A stretch of DNA of 64,000 nt from contig JAHHGU010000025.1 of assembly GCA_019359765.1 (NCBI GenBank), positions 1-64,000 of the forward strand, given 5' to 3'. The translations under genes were made by a program, and so were the position numbers. Shown one piece after another: positions 18,280 through 27,513 of this stretch; within the stretch, counting starts at the first letter, position 1, and each line of letters opens with the position of its first letter. A model generated the notes under the pieces. It was not told the DNA's origin, did not search any database, and saw nothing but the letters and a program-made list of their open reading frames with translations. The stretch comes from Aphanothece sp. CMT-3BRIN-NPC111. GTDB taxonomy: Bacteria; Cyanobacteriota; Cyanobacteriia; Cyanobacteriales; JAHHGU01.

Positions 18280-19539
18280 ATGACAAATTTTGTGGATCGT
18301 AAACGCGTTGTTGTAACGGGTCTCGGCGCGATTACACCGATTGGCAACAATCTAACCGAGTACTGGGAAGGTTTGTTGAGCGGGCGCAATGGCATTGGTC
18401 CGATTACCTTATTTGACGCCTCGCGGCACGCTTGCCGTATTGCCGGTGAGGTGAAGGGCTATGACCCCCATGAATATCTGGATCGCAAAGAAGCCAAGCG
18501 CATGGATCGATTTGCCCAGTTTGGCGTTTCAGCGAGCAAGCAGGCGATCGCGGACGCGCAGTTTGTGATTAACGATCTCAACGCAGAACAGGTGGGGGTC
18601 ATAATCGGCACCGGCATTGGTGGACTTAAGGTGCTAGAGGATCAGGAAGAAATCTACCTGAATCGCGGCCCCGACAGGTGTAGCCCGTTTATGATTCCGA
18701 TGATGATTGCCAACATGGCAGCGGGTTTAACGGCTATTCACACCGGTGCAAAGGGACCAAACTCTTGCACTGTAACAGCCTGTGCAGCTGGTTCTAATGG
18801 CGTAGGGGATGCTTTTCGCCTGATTCAGCGGGGATATGCCCAAGCCATGATTTGTGGCGGCACAGAAGCCGCCGTGACACCCTTAAGCGTGGCTGGGTTT
18901 GCGTCAGCGCGGGCGCTTTCTACCCGTAATGACGATCCAACTCGTGCCTGCCGACCCTTTGATCGCGATCGCGATGGCTTTGTTATGGGCGAAGGAGCCG
19001 GAATCTTACTGCTGGAAGAACTGGAACACGCCAAAAGCCGTAATGCCAAGATTTACGCGGAAATTATCGGCTATGGTATGACCTGCGACGCCTATCACAT
19101 GACATCGCCTGTACCCGGTGGGGAAGGCGCTGCCACAGCAATGCAGCTGGCGATGAAGGATGCAGGCATAACTCCAGAGCAAGTTAGCTACATCAACGCT
19201 CACGGCACCAGCACCCCCGCCAATGATGTGACTGAGACAGCAGCGATTAAAAAAGCGCTGGGTGAGAGTGCATACAAAGTAGCGATTAGCTCAACAAAAT
19301 CAATGACCGGCCATCTCTTGGGCGGTTCTGGTGGCATTGAAGCGGTTGCCAGTGCCATGGTGGTGGCTAACGATCAAATCCCGCCGACGATAAATTTGGA
19401 AAATCCTGACCCAGGATGTGACCTAGATTATGTACCTAATCAAAGTCGCGCCCAAAAAGTGGATGTGGCGCTGTCAAACTCTTTTGGGTTTGGCGGTCAT
19501 AATGTCACGCTAGTGTTTAAGAAGTACAGTGAGGGGTAA
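18280..19539 (+). CDS. fabF: 3-oxoacyl-ACP synthase II
   Basis: This condensing enzyme elongates acyl-ACP with malonyl-ACP. The start is placed at ATG 18280, giving MTNFVDRKRVVVTGLGAITP, the normal N-terminus; 40 residues upstream would be unlike the family. The 419-residue length fits. Active-site Cys lies in TVTACAAGSNGVGDAF, the first His in INAHGTSTPAND, and the second in STKSMTGHLLGGSGGIE. The C-terminus LSNSFGFGGHNVTLVFK is typical. It lies after acpP with transketolase downstream, a common cyanobacterial order. Confidence 0.97.
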   Translation: MTNFVDRKRVVVTGLGAITPIGNNLTEYWEGLLSGRNGIGPITLFDASRHACRIAGEVKGYDPHEYLDRKEAKRMDRFAQFGVSASKQAIADAQFVINDLNAEQVGVIIGTGIGGLKVLEDQEEIYLNRGPDRCSPFMIPMMIANMAAGLTAIHTGAKGPNSCTVTACAAGSNGVGDAFRLIQRGYAQAMICGGTEAAVTPLSVAGFASARALSTRNDDPTRACRPFDRDRDGFVMGEGAGILLLEELEHAKSRNAKIYAEIIGYGMTCDAYHMTSPVPGGEGAATAMQLAMKDAGITPEQVSYINAHGTSTPANDVTETAAIKKALGESAYKVAISSTKSMTGHLLGGSGGIEAVASAMVVANDQIPPTINLENPDPGCDLDYVPNQSRAQKVDVALSNSFGFGGHNVTLVFKKYSEG

Positions 19540-19767
19540 GAGGTAGGGCAATTTGAGATTTTTAAATTGGCGATTTTAGATGAGGAAGGAATTAAAAACC
19601 CTTATATCCAAAATCGGAAATTTCTATCCGGCAGCGCCCCTGAGAAATACTTGCCTATCAATCCCCAAGAGTGGGATGATGGGTAGTGCTTGCTTAGGGC
19701 GATCCAGAGCATCAAAATACCATCTCACCCAATTAGCGTGCTAAACAGTAGTTCAGTAGAAGAGACC

Positions 19768-21777
19768 ATGCCTGTCGCAACCCAATCACTTGAAGAACTT
19801 TGCATTAACTCCATTCGCTTTCTGGCAATTGATGCTGTAGAGAAAGCAAAGTCAGGCCATCCAGGGCTACCAATGGGCGCTGCTCCGATGGCGTTTGTGC
19901 TCTGGGATCGCTTGATGCGGTTTAACCCTAAAAATCCTTATTGGTTTAACCGCGATCGCTTCGTCCTGTCAGCTGGTCATGGCTCGATGTTGCAATATGC
20001 CCTGATGTATCTTACTGGTTACGACAGTGTAACCATGGAAGACATCAAGCAGTTCCGGCAGTGGGAATCAAAAACCCCTGGTCACCCGGAAAACTTCATG
20101 ACCGAAGGGGTTGAAGTTACCACCGGTCCTCTGGGACAAGGGATTTCCAATGCCGTCGGTTTGGCAATGGCAGAAGCACACCTCGCCGCCAAATTTAATA
20201 AACCCGATAGTCAGATTGTAGACCACTACACCTATGTCATCTTGGGTGATGGTTGCAACATGGAAGGCGTTTCTGGGGAAGCTTGCTCCCTGGCGGGACA
20301 CTTGGGACTCGGCAAGCTGATTGCCCTGTACGATGATAACCACATCTCTATTGATGGCTCTACCGACATTTCCTTCACTGAAGATGTAAATAAGCGCTTT
20401 GAAGCCTACGGCTGGCACGTTCAGCACGTTGAGGACGGCAACACCGATATCGAAGCAATTCACAAGGCGATTGAAGCGGCTAAAGCGGTTACTGATAAGC
20501 CTTCCTTCATTAAGATCACTACCACCATCGGTTATGGCTCTCCTAATAAAGCCGATTCTGCTGACGCTCACGGTGCAGCCCTTGGCAAGGATGAAGTACA
20601 AGCCACTCGTGAGAACTTGGGTTGGGAATACCCAGAGTTTGAGGTGCCAGAAGACTCCCTCAAGCACTTCCGCAAAGCCGTTGAGCGCGGTGCTCAACTA
20701 GAAGAAGAGTGGAATCAACGTTTAGCTGAATATAAATCCAAGTATGCCGAAGAAGCAGCGGAATTTGAGCGGCGGCTGAGCGGTAAACTGCCGGAGGGAT
20801 GGGAAAAGGCTCTGCCTACCTATACTCCAGAAGATAAGGGACTAGCCACTCGCAAGCATTCCGAGATTTGCCTCAATGCGTTGGCGAAAGTTTTACCCGA
20901 ACTAATTGGGGGTTCTGCTGACCTCACCCACTCTAACTACACCTTGTTGAAGGGGTTTGGCGACTTCGAGAAAGGCCATTACGAAAACCGCAACCTCCGC
21001 TTTGGCGTTCGCGAACATGGTATGGGCGCGATTTGTAACGGCATTGCCCTGCACGGTTCCGGGTTAATTCCCTACGGTGCCACCTTCCTGGTGTTTACCG
21101 ATTATATGCGGGCACCGATTCGCCTGTCTGCCTTGTCTCATGCCGGTGTCATCTGGGTGATGACTCACGACTCTATTGCCCTGGGTGAAGATGGCCCAAC
21201 TCACCAACCGATTGAAACAATCGCATCTCTGCGGGCAATTCCCCAGCTGTTGGTAATGCGTCCAGCTGATGGGAATGAGACATCGGGTGCTTATAAAGTG
21301 GCAATTGAAAACCGCAAGCGCCCCACTCTGCTAGCGCTGTCGCGACAAAATCTGCCTAACTTGGCGGGTAGTACGATTGACAATGTTGCCAAGGGTGCTT
21401 ACATTCTTTCCGATAGCGAGGGTACTCCTGACATCATCTTGATTGGTACTGGCGGCGAAACTCACCTCTGTGTTGATGCCGCAGAAAAGTTGCGTGCTGA
21501 AGGTAAGAAAGTCCGCGTCGTCTCCATGCCTTGCTGGGAATTATTCGACGAGCAAGAGGAAGCTTATCGCGAATCTGTGTTGCCTAAAGCTGTCACCAAA
21601 CGGTTAGCAGTGGAAGCGGCTTCTAGCTTTGGCTGGTTCCCTTACCTGGGAGATGAGGGTGCTATCATTAGCGTCGATCGCTTCGGTGTTTCCGCTCCTG
21701 GTACGGTGGCTTTAGAGAAGTTTGGCTACACGGTTGATAACGTGGTGGGTAAAGCCAATATATTGCTGAGTAAATAA
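19768..21777 (+). CDS. tkt: Transketolase
   Basis: This TPP enzyme transfers two-carbon units in the Calvin-Benson and pentose phosphate cycles. ATG 19768 gives [20 protein letters not shown], the normal start, and 669 residues. The TPP/Mg site includes [10 protein letters not shown] and the [13 protein letters not shown] to DDNHISIDG stretch. Substrate and cofactor histidines lie in [14 protein letters not shown] and [18 protein letters not shown]. The pyrimidine domain ([14 protein letters not shown]) and C-terminal domain ([13 protein letters not shown]) are complete. A strong terminator follows. Confidence 0.98.
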   Translation: MPVATQSLEELCINSIRFLAIDAVEKAKSGHPGLPMGAAPMAFVLWDRLMRFNPKNPYWFNRDRFVLSAGHGSMLQYALMYLTGYDSVTMEDIKQFRQWESKTPGHPENFMTEGVEVTTGPLGQGISNAVGLAMAEAHLAAKFNKPDSQIVDHYTYVILGDGCNMEGVSGEACSLAGHLGLGKLIALYDDNHISIDGSTDISFTEDVNKRFEAYGWHVQHVEDGNTDIEAIHKAIEAAKAVTDKPSFIKITTTIGYGSPNKADSADAHGAALGKDEVQATRENLGWEYPEFEVPEDSLKHFRKAVERGAQLEEEWNQRLAEYKSKYAEEAAEFERRLSGKLPEGWEKALPTYTPEDKGLATRKHSEICLNALAKVLPELIGGSADLTHSNYTLLKGFGDFEKGHYENRNLRFGVREHGMGAICNGIALHGSGLIPYGATFLVFTDYMRAPIRLSALSHAGVIWVMTHDSIALGEDGPTHQPIETIASLRAIPQLLVMRPADGNETSGAYKVAIENRKRPTLLALSRQNLPNLAGSTIDNVAKGAYILSDSEGTPDIILIGTGGETHLCVDAAEKLRAEGKKVRVVSMPCWELFDEQEEAYRESVLPKAVTKRLAVEAASSFGWFPYLGDEGAIISVDRFGVSAPGTVALEKFGYTVDNVVGKANILLSK

Positions 21778-21797
21778 CAACAGAATAGTCTCTGAAA

Positions 21798-21825
21798 GGG
21801 TGGGCTAGATGCCCACCCTTTTTTA
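21798..21825 (+). terminator. Terminator of transketolase
   Basis: GGGTGGGC pairs perfectly with GCCCACCC around TAGAT, followed by six T residues. Confidence 0.9.
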
Positions 21826-22016
21826 TTTGAGGCTGAGAAAACGTAAAAGCGCAGTAGGGCTGTACCAAAATCATAGGTAAGACGATAGCCAAATCCGCTC
21901 GACTGCTAGACTGAGGAAATAGCGATCGCATGCTTTGTGATTTTGAGCAAACAACACGTAATCTCAGGAATATCTTTAAGAGCAGCCACCGTTATGGTTG
22001 AAATGGCAGCTATAGA

Positions 22017-24062
22017 ATGATGCATTTTAAGTTTTCACCAAACATCTTGAACAGACTGGGGGAAGAACTTATTCCAAATCCAGATCAAGGAATCATAGAA
22101 TTGGTTAAGAATTCTTATGATGCTGATGCGACAGAATGCACAGTAGAACTTGTCAATACTAACGCTATAGGTGGTTCGCTCATCATTTCAGATAACGGCG
22201 TCGGTATGGATATCAGTGCCATCAGTGAGGGATGGCTGGTGCTAGGTCGATCAAAAAAAGCTGCTCGCGAACCTACGCCCTTGGGTCGCTTGCCTGTGGG
22301 TGATAAAGGATTAGGTAGGCTAGCTGCTCTGCGGCAAGGTTCTCAAGTAAACTTGAAAACAAGACCTAAAAATGAGCCAGGAATTGAGTATTCACTAAGT
22401 ATTAATTGGCATGATTTTGAACAAGCTTATGTCGTAGAGGACATTTCTTTCGATGTGGAAAAAAGCAGTACAGAACGAGGACAAGGAACTGAGATTATCA
22501 TTCGTGACCTAAGCATCAAGTTTGGTAGACGCGAAGTTAAAAGGCTAGCTAGGGAACTGTTAATCCTAGCAGATCCATTTGACAATCACGTTGCTTTCCG
22601 TCCTCGGCTCATTGCTCCAGAGTTTGTTGACCTAGAAAAAAAAGTAAATAAGGCTTACTTTGAGGATGCTGAACTTCACTTAAAGGCACACTTGGACACA
22701 AATGGGTTTGCTGAAGCGTCAGTGTTGGACTGGAAGGAAAGCTTGCTTTTTCACGCAGAGCATCACGAGCTTTCCAAAGAAGTGTACAGAACTGCTCCAG
22801 CTGAATTCGAGTTATGGGTATTTCTGCTAAACCCTCAAAATTTTTCAGCTAAAAACGCTTCTTTCGGCGAGGTCAGAGATTGGCTTGCTGAAGTAGGAAA
22901 TGTTCATCTTTACCACCGAGGTCTACGGGTAAAGCCGTATGGCGATCAAGGAGATGATTGGCTAAGAATAAATTTGGCACGTTCTAGGAACCCAGAAGTG
23001 CGTCCTTCCACAAGTACTGTTATCGGCAGAGTAATCGCCAACGATCCTGATGATTTCCTAATTCAAAAAACAGACAGGCTTGGTTTTCTGGAAAATGAAT
23101 CATTTTTGGAACTAAGACGGTTCGCAATTGATGTGCTGGACTGGATGGCTAAAGTTCGGCTTAAAGAAACTGAGAAGAAGCGAGAGCAAGTCAAGCAAGA
23201 ATCTAGTAGTGATGTTGAAAATGCCAAAATAAGTCTTAATGAGGTGATTGAAGCAAAACTTCCTGAAGAATCTCGCACCATAGTCCGAAAGGTTGTTCGA
23301 CAATATGAAAGTGCAAGAGAGCGTGAAACCAAAGTATTACGTGAAGACCTTCAGCTTTATCGGAGTTTAGCTACAGCGGGAACAACAGCAGCAGTTTTTG
23401 CTCATGAGTCTGGCAAGCCAGTTACCTTAATCGATAAAATAGCCAAGAGAATAGAAAACAAAGGAAAAGAACTACTAGGAGAACAATATAAAAATTCTTT
23501 AGAAAAACCTGTTGCAATGCTTTATCAAGTTGGGACTTCATTGCTGCGCTTCTCTAAGTTTCCATTGCACCTGTTGAAACGTGAAAAACGTCGTACAGGT
23601 GTTGTAGATGTTCATAGCGTTATTGAAGATATATTTGAACTATTTAAACCGTTTTTTAATGATGGTAAAGTTGAAGTAAAAATGATAAAGGTTGATGGCA
23701 AACCTTGCATTCGTGGAAGTACTGCTCTCCTAGAAGCCATTATTACAAATTTACTGACAAATACTATCAATGCTTTTAATGTAGAGGGCGCATTCACTAA
23801 AGGGCGACAAGTAATTATTTGCACTGAAATTTTAGGAGACTACGTGCGGCTCAAAGTCTCAGATAATGCTCTTGGTATTAGTGATATAGAACTCGGCGAA
23901 ATTTGGTTACCTGGTAGAACAACTCGACCAGGTGGCACAGGTTTAGGCTTGACAATTGTAAAAGATTCTGTTAGCGATTTGGGAGGCAAAGTGCAGGCTA
24001 TTGCAAATGGTGAACTAGGTGGAGCAGAATTCATTGTAGAAATACCACTTGTTAGAGGTTAA
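22017..24062 (+). CDS. Protein with two GHKL ATPase domains: Hsp90/MORC-like plus histidine-kinase-like
   Basis: This 681-residue protein has an unusual architecture. The N-terminal domain (1-190) is an Hsp90/MutL/MORC-like ATPase: N box ELVKNSYDADATE (N32), G1 SDNGVGMD (D59) and a glycine-rich lid GDKGLGRLAALRQG. A middle region (about 200-380) has no family I can name. A long charged helix (about 375-450) leads to AAVFAHESGKPV, where H463 sits as in a kinase H box. The C-terminal domain is a second ATPase: NLLTNTINAF (about 578-587), SDNALGI (D616) and GGTGLGLTIV. It has no transmembrane segment, so it senses a cytoplasmic cue. It starts the three-gene cassette; the receiver gene follows 5 bp later. 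Composition is more A+T-rich than flanking genes. Start could be ATG 22017 or 22020. Confidence 0.85.
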   Translation: MMHFKFSPNILNRLGEELIPNPDQGIIELVKNSYDADATECTVELVNTNAIGGSLIISDNGVGMDISAISEGWLVLGRSKKAAREPTPLGRLPVGDKGLGRLAALRQGSQVNLKTRPKNEPGIEYSLSINWHDFEQAYVVEDISFDVEKSSTERGQGTEIIIRDLSIKFGRREVKRLARELLILADPFDNHVAFRPRLIAPEFVDLEKKVNKAYFEDAELHLKAHLDTNGFAEASVLDWKESLLFHAEHHELSKEVYRTAPAEFELWVFLLNPQNFSAKNASFGEVRDWLAEVGNVHLYHRGLRVKPYGDQGDDWLRINLARSRNPEVRPSTSTVIGRVIANDPDDFLIQKTDRLGFLENESFLELRRFAIDVLDWMAKVRLKETEKKREQVKQESSSDVENAKISLNEVIEAKLPEESRTIVRKVVRQYESARERETKVLREDLQLYRSLATAGTTAAVFAHESGKPVTLIDKIAKRIENKGKELLGEQYKNSLEKPVAMLYQVGTSLLRFSKFPLHLLKREKRRTGVVDVHSVIEDIFELFKPFFNDGKVEVKMIKVDGKPCIRGSTALLEAIITNLLTNTINAFNVEGAFTKGRQVIICTEILGDYVRLKVSDNALGISDIELGEIWLPGRTTRPGGTGLGLTIVKDSVSDLGGKVQAIANGELGGAEFIVEIPLVRG

Positions 24063-24067
24063 TTTTT

Positions 24068-24769
24068 ATGACATATTTACAAACTTTACCTGATAAAAAA
24101 ATCGCTATAGTTGATGACGAAGAAAATTTAGCTGAAGCGACTAGCTGGGAAGTAGAGGAAGCTGGTTTTAAACCCTGGGTAATAGTTGAAAATTCTTTCA
24201 TACAAGTAGAGGATCTAGCATCATATATTGCAAAAAATGCTCAATATGCTGTATGCGATCATCGCTTATCTCCCTACGGACTTGCCAATTTTTATGGCTC
24301 AGAGCTAGTGGCTATTCTATACGACTTTAAGATTCCCTCTATTCTTATAACTCAGTATACTGATATGGATATAGATGTATCAATTAGAAAACACAGACGT
24401 AAAATACCCATAATTTTAGATAGAGAAAATGTCAATTCTTTGTCCTTAAAAACAGGGATTGAAGATTGTATATTAGAAATTAATGGTAGGATTTCAAGAC
24501 AGAGAAAACCTTACCGAACATTAGTCAGAGTAGAGGGCATTAGTGAAGAGGCAGGAGAAAAAGTTATTGATGCTATAATTCCTGGTTGGAATCCTCGTAG
24601 GGCTGTTCGTTTCCCTGCCTCAATTATTCCTGAAGCTCTTCATAGTAAATTGGCAACAGATGTTCGTCTAGTTGCTCACGTTAATATAGGAGCTAATAGC
24701 TCTGAAGACTTGTACTTTGATAAATTCGAGTTAGCTCCAGAACCGGATGATATTTATGGACTTACCTGA
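24068..24769 (+). CDS. Receiver-domain protein with unclassified C-terminal domain
   Basis: The first 130 or so residues of this 233-residue protein form a response-regulator receiver: acidic cluster VDDEE (15-19), phospho-acceptor D64 in AVCDHRLSP and the Thr position in ILITQYTD. The usual KP lysine is replaced (IPIILDREN), so signalling may be atypical. The C-terminal half (about 150-233, RTLVRVEGISEEAGEKVID to DKFELAPEPDD) matches no DNA-binding domain I know. The gene lies 5 bp after the dual-ATPase gene and overlaps the hydrolase gene by about 20 bp, so all three are likely translated together. The natural reading is that H463 of the first protein passes phosphate to D64 here. Confidence 0.8.
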   Translation: MTYLQTLPDKKIAIVDDEENLAEATSWEVEEAGFKPWVIVENSFIQVEDLASYIAKNAQYAVCDHRLSPYGLANFYGSELVAILYDFKIPSILITQYTDMDIDVSIRKHRRKIPIILDRENVNSLSLKTGIEDCILEINGRISRQRKPYRTLVRVEGISEEAGEKVIDAIIPGWNPRRAVRFPASIIPEALHSKLATDVRLVAHVNIGANSSEDLYFDKFELAPEPDDIYGLT

Positions 24770-25766
24770 GCTTGTCATTTTAGATGTTGGTCATGGAAAT
24801 TGTGCCCTTTTAAAAGATACAAATGGTACAGTGATTATTGATTGCCCTTCTGAGGCTACTCTTCTAGAAACTTTAGAGGAGCTATCTATTAAAGAGATTT
24901 CACATGTTCTGATTTCTCACGCCGATGAAGATCACATTGCAGGCATTGTTAATCTACTGTTCAATGAAGAGCTTAAGATTCATGCAGTACATCTCAACTC
25001 AGATCTGAATCGGGATACTAAGATTTGGAAAGACGTCCTCAGTGCTTTAGGAGATGCAAGAAAACGCTATAGCATGAAAGTTTCAGCCGAATTAACTACT
25101 GCAATGACAGGGGAATTTGATGTCGGACAAGTAAAGATAGAAGTTCTTGCGCCAGTTCCTGAATTAGCGTTAAGTGGCGGTGCAGGTGCAAAAGATTTAA
25201 ATGGGCGTAAGTTGAATTCTAACTCAATGTCGGCTGTTATTGGTCTGGTTCATGACTCTCATAGAGTGGCTATGTTAGCAGGAGATATCGATCAAGTAGG
25301 GTTGAATAATATTCAACAGGAAATAGATGATTTGAGTGCTGATATTTTAGTCTTTCCTCATCATGGTGGAAGACCTGGCAGGGCTGATAGCCAAGCGTTT
25401 GCTCAACAGTTGTGCAACTTAGTAAAACCTAAGCTAGTAATATTTTCACTCGGTCGAGGTCGCAAAAATCCTCGTGAAGAGATAGTCGAGGGTGTAGTTT
25501 CCTCTGTTCGAGATGTTCATATTTTATGTACTCAGTTATCAGAAAATTGTGCCAGTATTCTTCCTGATTTAAGTCCTAATCACTTAATGGATCTACCTGC
25601 AAAAGGGCACATAAGCAATAGTTGTTGTGGAGGAACTGTCTCAATTAAGATAGACGGTAGCCGTACAACTTATGCTGCTGAAATTGCTTTACACAAAGAA
25701 TTTATTGATGCTCAAGTCTCTACCCCAATATGTCGGAAGTTTTTATCTAGAGCAGAGCAAGTGTAG
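24747..25766 (+). CDS. ComEC-like metallo-beta-lactamase-fold hydrolase
   Basis: This 339-residue soluble protein resembles the hydrolase domain of ComEC/Rec2 without the membrane channel. It opens with LVILDVGHGNCALL, then the metal motif SHADEDHIAGI (H58, D60, D62, H63), the bridging Asp in VAMLAGDID and the late His pair in VFPHHGGRPG. All metal ligands needed for hydrolysis are present; relatives are nucleases or phosphodiesterases. A C-terminal region (about 260-339) with Cys-rich NSCCGGTVS is outside the core fold. It overlaps the receiver gene; ATG 24747 or 24756 may be used. As last gene of the cassette it is the likely effector, but that is inference. Confidence 0.85.
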   Translation: MIFMDLPELVILDVGHGNCALLKDTNGTVIIDCPSEATLLETLEELSIKEISHVLISHADEDHIAGIVNLLFNEELKIHAVHLNSDLNRDTKIWKDVLSALGDARKRYSMKVSAELTTAMTGEFDVGQVKIEVLAPVPELALSGGAGAKDLNGRKLNSNSMSAVIGLVHDSHRVAMLAGDIDQVGLNNIQQEIDDLSADILVFPHHGGRPGRADSQAFAQQLCNLVKPKLVIFSLGRGRKNPREEIVEGVVSSVRDVHILCTQLSENCASILPDLSPNHLMDLPAKGHISNSCCGGTVSIKIDGSRTTYAAEIALHKEFIDAQVSTPICRKFLSRAEQV

Positions 25767-25954
25767 ATACCTACTTAAAGCACCTTTTTGGATAAGTTTG
25801 CAGGATGCGATCGCCCTCACCGCCATCATTAATCTACTTGGCAGTGATCGCACTACTTAAAATTAAGGTAAGAAATAACAATATGCCGCCGTTACGATCG
25901 CATTTTCCCAACATTTCTTGATTCCCTGCGCTACATAAGTTTCAGCGTATCGCT

Positions 25955-25998
25955 AAAACAACTGAAACCCCGGCTTACTTAATTGAAACCGGGGTAGT
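25955..25998 (-). terminator. Probable terminator of the aldolase gene
   Basis: On the minus strand ACCCCGG pairs with CCGGGGT around a loop of about 15 bases, reading into a T-containing stretch. It lies 16 bp beyond the aldolase stop. Confidence 0.5.
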
Positions 25999-26010
25999 TC
26001 ATCCAGCTAA

Positions 26011-27060
26011 CTAACTAGCAAGTGCAGGCTCTATTTCTTTCTCCATTTCGGGACTGTACTTGCCGCTACGTGCAGCACCGTTGCACTTCGCCCGATGGTA
26101 GAGAAGTTTTTGTGCTGTAGGCACATTGGCCTCCTCACCCTTCCAAGCGTCCAAAGCTGGTTGCTGGATAGCACGAGCATAAGAGAAGGTCAAGGGCCAG
26201 GGAATTATCCCCCCAAACTTGACATTCATCGCATTTAGGTGAGCAGATGCTTGCTCAAAGGTTTGACCACCTGAGAGGAAGGCAACGCCAGCCACAGACG
26301 CAGGAACAGAATTCATTAAGCAGCGCACTGTAGCTTCTGCTACTTCATCAACGCTAGCAAGCTTAGGACAATCTTGACCAGAGATGACCATGCTGGGCTT
26401 GAGGATCATTTGGTCGAATGCAACCCGCTGCGTGTAAAGCTGATTAAAAACAGTGTGCAGCGTTTCCTCAGTTACCTCGTAGCAGCGCTCAATCGTGTGG
26501 TCGCCATCAATCAGGACTTCAGGCTCCACAATGGGGACAAGACCGCCTTCCTGACAAAGTGCTGCATAGCGAGCCAGTGCATGGGCGTTTGCTTCTATGC
26601 AGCCGCGAGTCGGAATACCATCACCAATAGTAATTACAGCTCGCCACTTGGCAAAACGCGCTCCCATTTGGTAGTAATCAGCAATGCGATCGCGCAAATT
26701 ATCCAATCCCTCAGTCACTTTTTCACCGGGGAAACCCGCCAAATCTTTAGCACCAGCATCTAGCTTGATTCCTGGGATGATACCAGCGTCGCTCATTATC
26801 TTGATGAACGGGGTTCCGTCTTTCTTAGATTGGCGAATTGTTTCGTCATACAAGATGGCACCGCTTAGATATTCCCCTAAATTGGGAGTTGTGACGATCA
26901 GCTCTCGATAGGCGCGGCGCATTTCTTCAGTTTGTGGGATACCGAGCTTGGCAAATCGCTTATGACAAGTTCCGTTACTTTCGTCCATCGCTAGGATGCC
27001 CTTACCCTCGGCAACCATTGCCTTGGCAGTGGTTTTGAGTTCTGCCGCATACGCACTCAT
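26011..27060 (-). CDS. Class I fructose-bisphosphate aldolase
   Basis: This Schiff-base aldolase interconverts fructose-1,6-bisphosphate with two triose phosphates. The 349-residue sequence has the N-terminal GKGILAMDESNGTCHKRF typical of class I enzymes, the RAVITIG strand, VEPEVLIDGDH, and the Schiff-base lysine in QMILKPSMV. The phosphate-binding end contains VAFLSGGQTFEQASAHLN and the last part has WPLTFSYARAIQQPALDAW. No metal-binding class II motifs are present. The start has AGGAGGTGTTAA just upstream. Many cyanobacteria carry this next to a class II enzyme; its role may be auxiliary or stress-related. Confidence 0.96.
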   Translation of the reverse strand: MSAYAAELKTTAKAMVAEGKGILAMDESNGTCHKRFAKLGIPQTEEMRRAYRELIVTTPNLGEYLSGAILYDETIRQSKKDGTPFIKIMSDAGIIPGIKLDAGAKDLAGFPGEKVTEGLDNLRDRIADYYQMGARFAKWRAVITIGDGIPTRGCIEANAHALARYAALCQEGGLVPIVEPEVLIDGDHTIERCYEVTEETLHTVFNQLYTQRVAFDQMILKPSMVISGQDCPKLASVDEVAEATVRCLMNSVPASVAGVAFLSGGQTFEQASAHLNAMNVKFGGIIPWPLTFSYARAIQQPALDAWKGEEANVPTAQKLLYHRAKCNGAARSGKYSPEMEKEIEPALAS

Positions 27061-27383
27061 TTAACACCTCCTAACTTTACTTTTCCTAACTTTTAACACT
27101 TGCGCCAAGAAGTTTTCCCCTTCTTAGGGCTTGTCATTTGAGAGCGGTAAACAGAATCGACTGTGGGCATATTTTTGTTGTGCGACCGTACCTTTTGATA
27201 GAGGAAAAGCAGCGGTAATAACGTTAAGTTCAACTAAGGCAAGCGTTGAGTTTCATTAAGCAGACCGAGGGCTGGTAAGTCCAAGCGCTAGAGCAAAGCG
27301 ATCGCTATCAACCTCAAGGCTAGTGCAGCAATAAAAGCGGTTAGGCTGAGAACCTATCATAAAAGTTGATTAAAGATGTTTTT

Positions 27384-27426
27384 TACCGCAGATGAAAGCA
27401 GATAGACGCAGATAAACGCAGATATT
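27384..27426. repeat. Tandem GCAGAT-type repeat
   Basis: TTACCGCAGATGAAAGCAGA is followed by further GCAGATA-AACGCAGATA units in a roughly 12-bp rhythm. The motif is a common dispersed cyanobacterial repeat, and similar blocks (ATCTGCG) occur inside the two MITE-like elements at 55.3 and 58.9 kb. Otherwise 27061-27513 holds promoters and no gene. Confidence 0.55.
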
Positions 27427-27513
27427 TGGTCTACAGAAATTATTTTTCGGATAGGCATTTAATGCAGCCGAGCATCTAAATTTTCAAGGTCTTTAGCTAA
27501 AGGGAGATATTCA

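Noticed and set aside
20068..20697. Long open frame antisense to transketolase (209 codons)
   Set aside because: It is fully inside tkt on the opposite strand, with no ribosome site and no family likeness; codon bias of the sense gene explains it.
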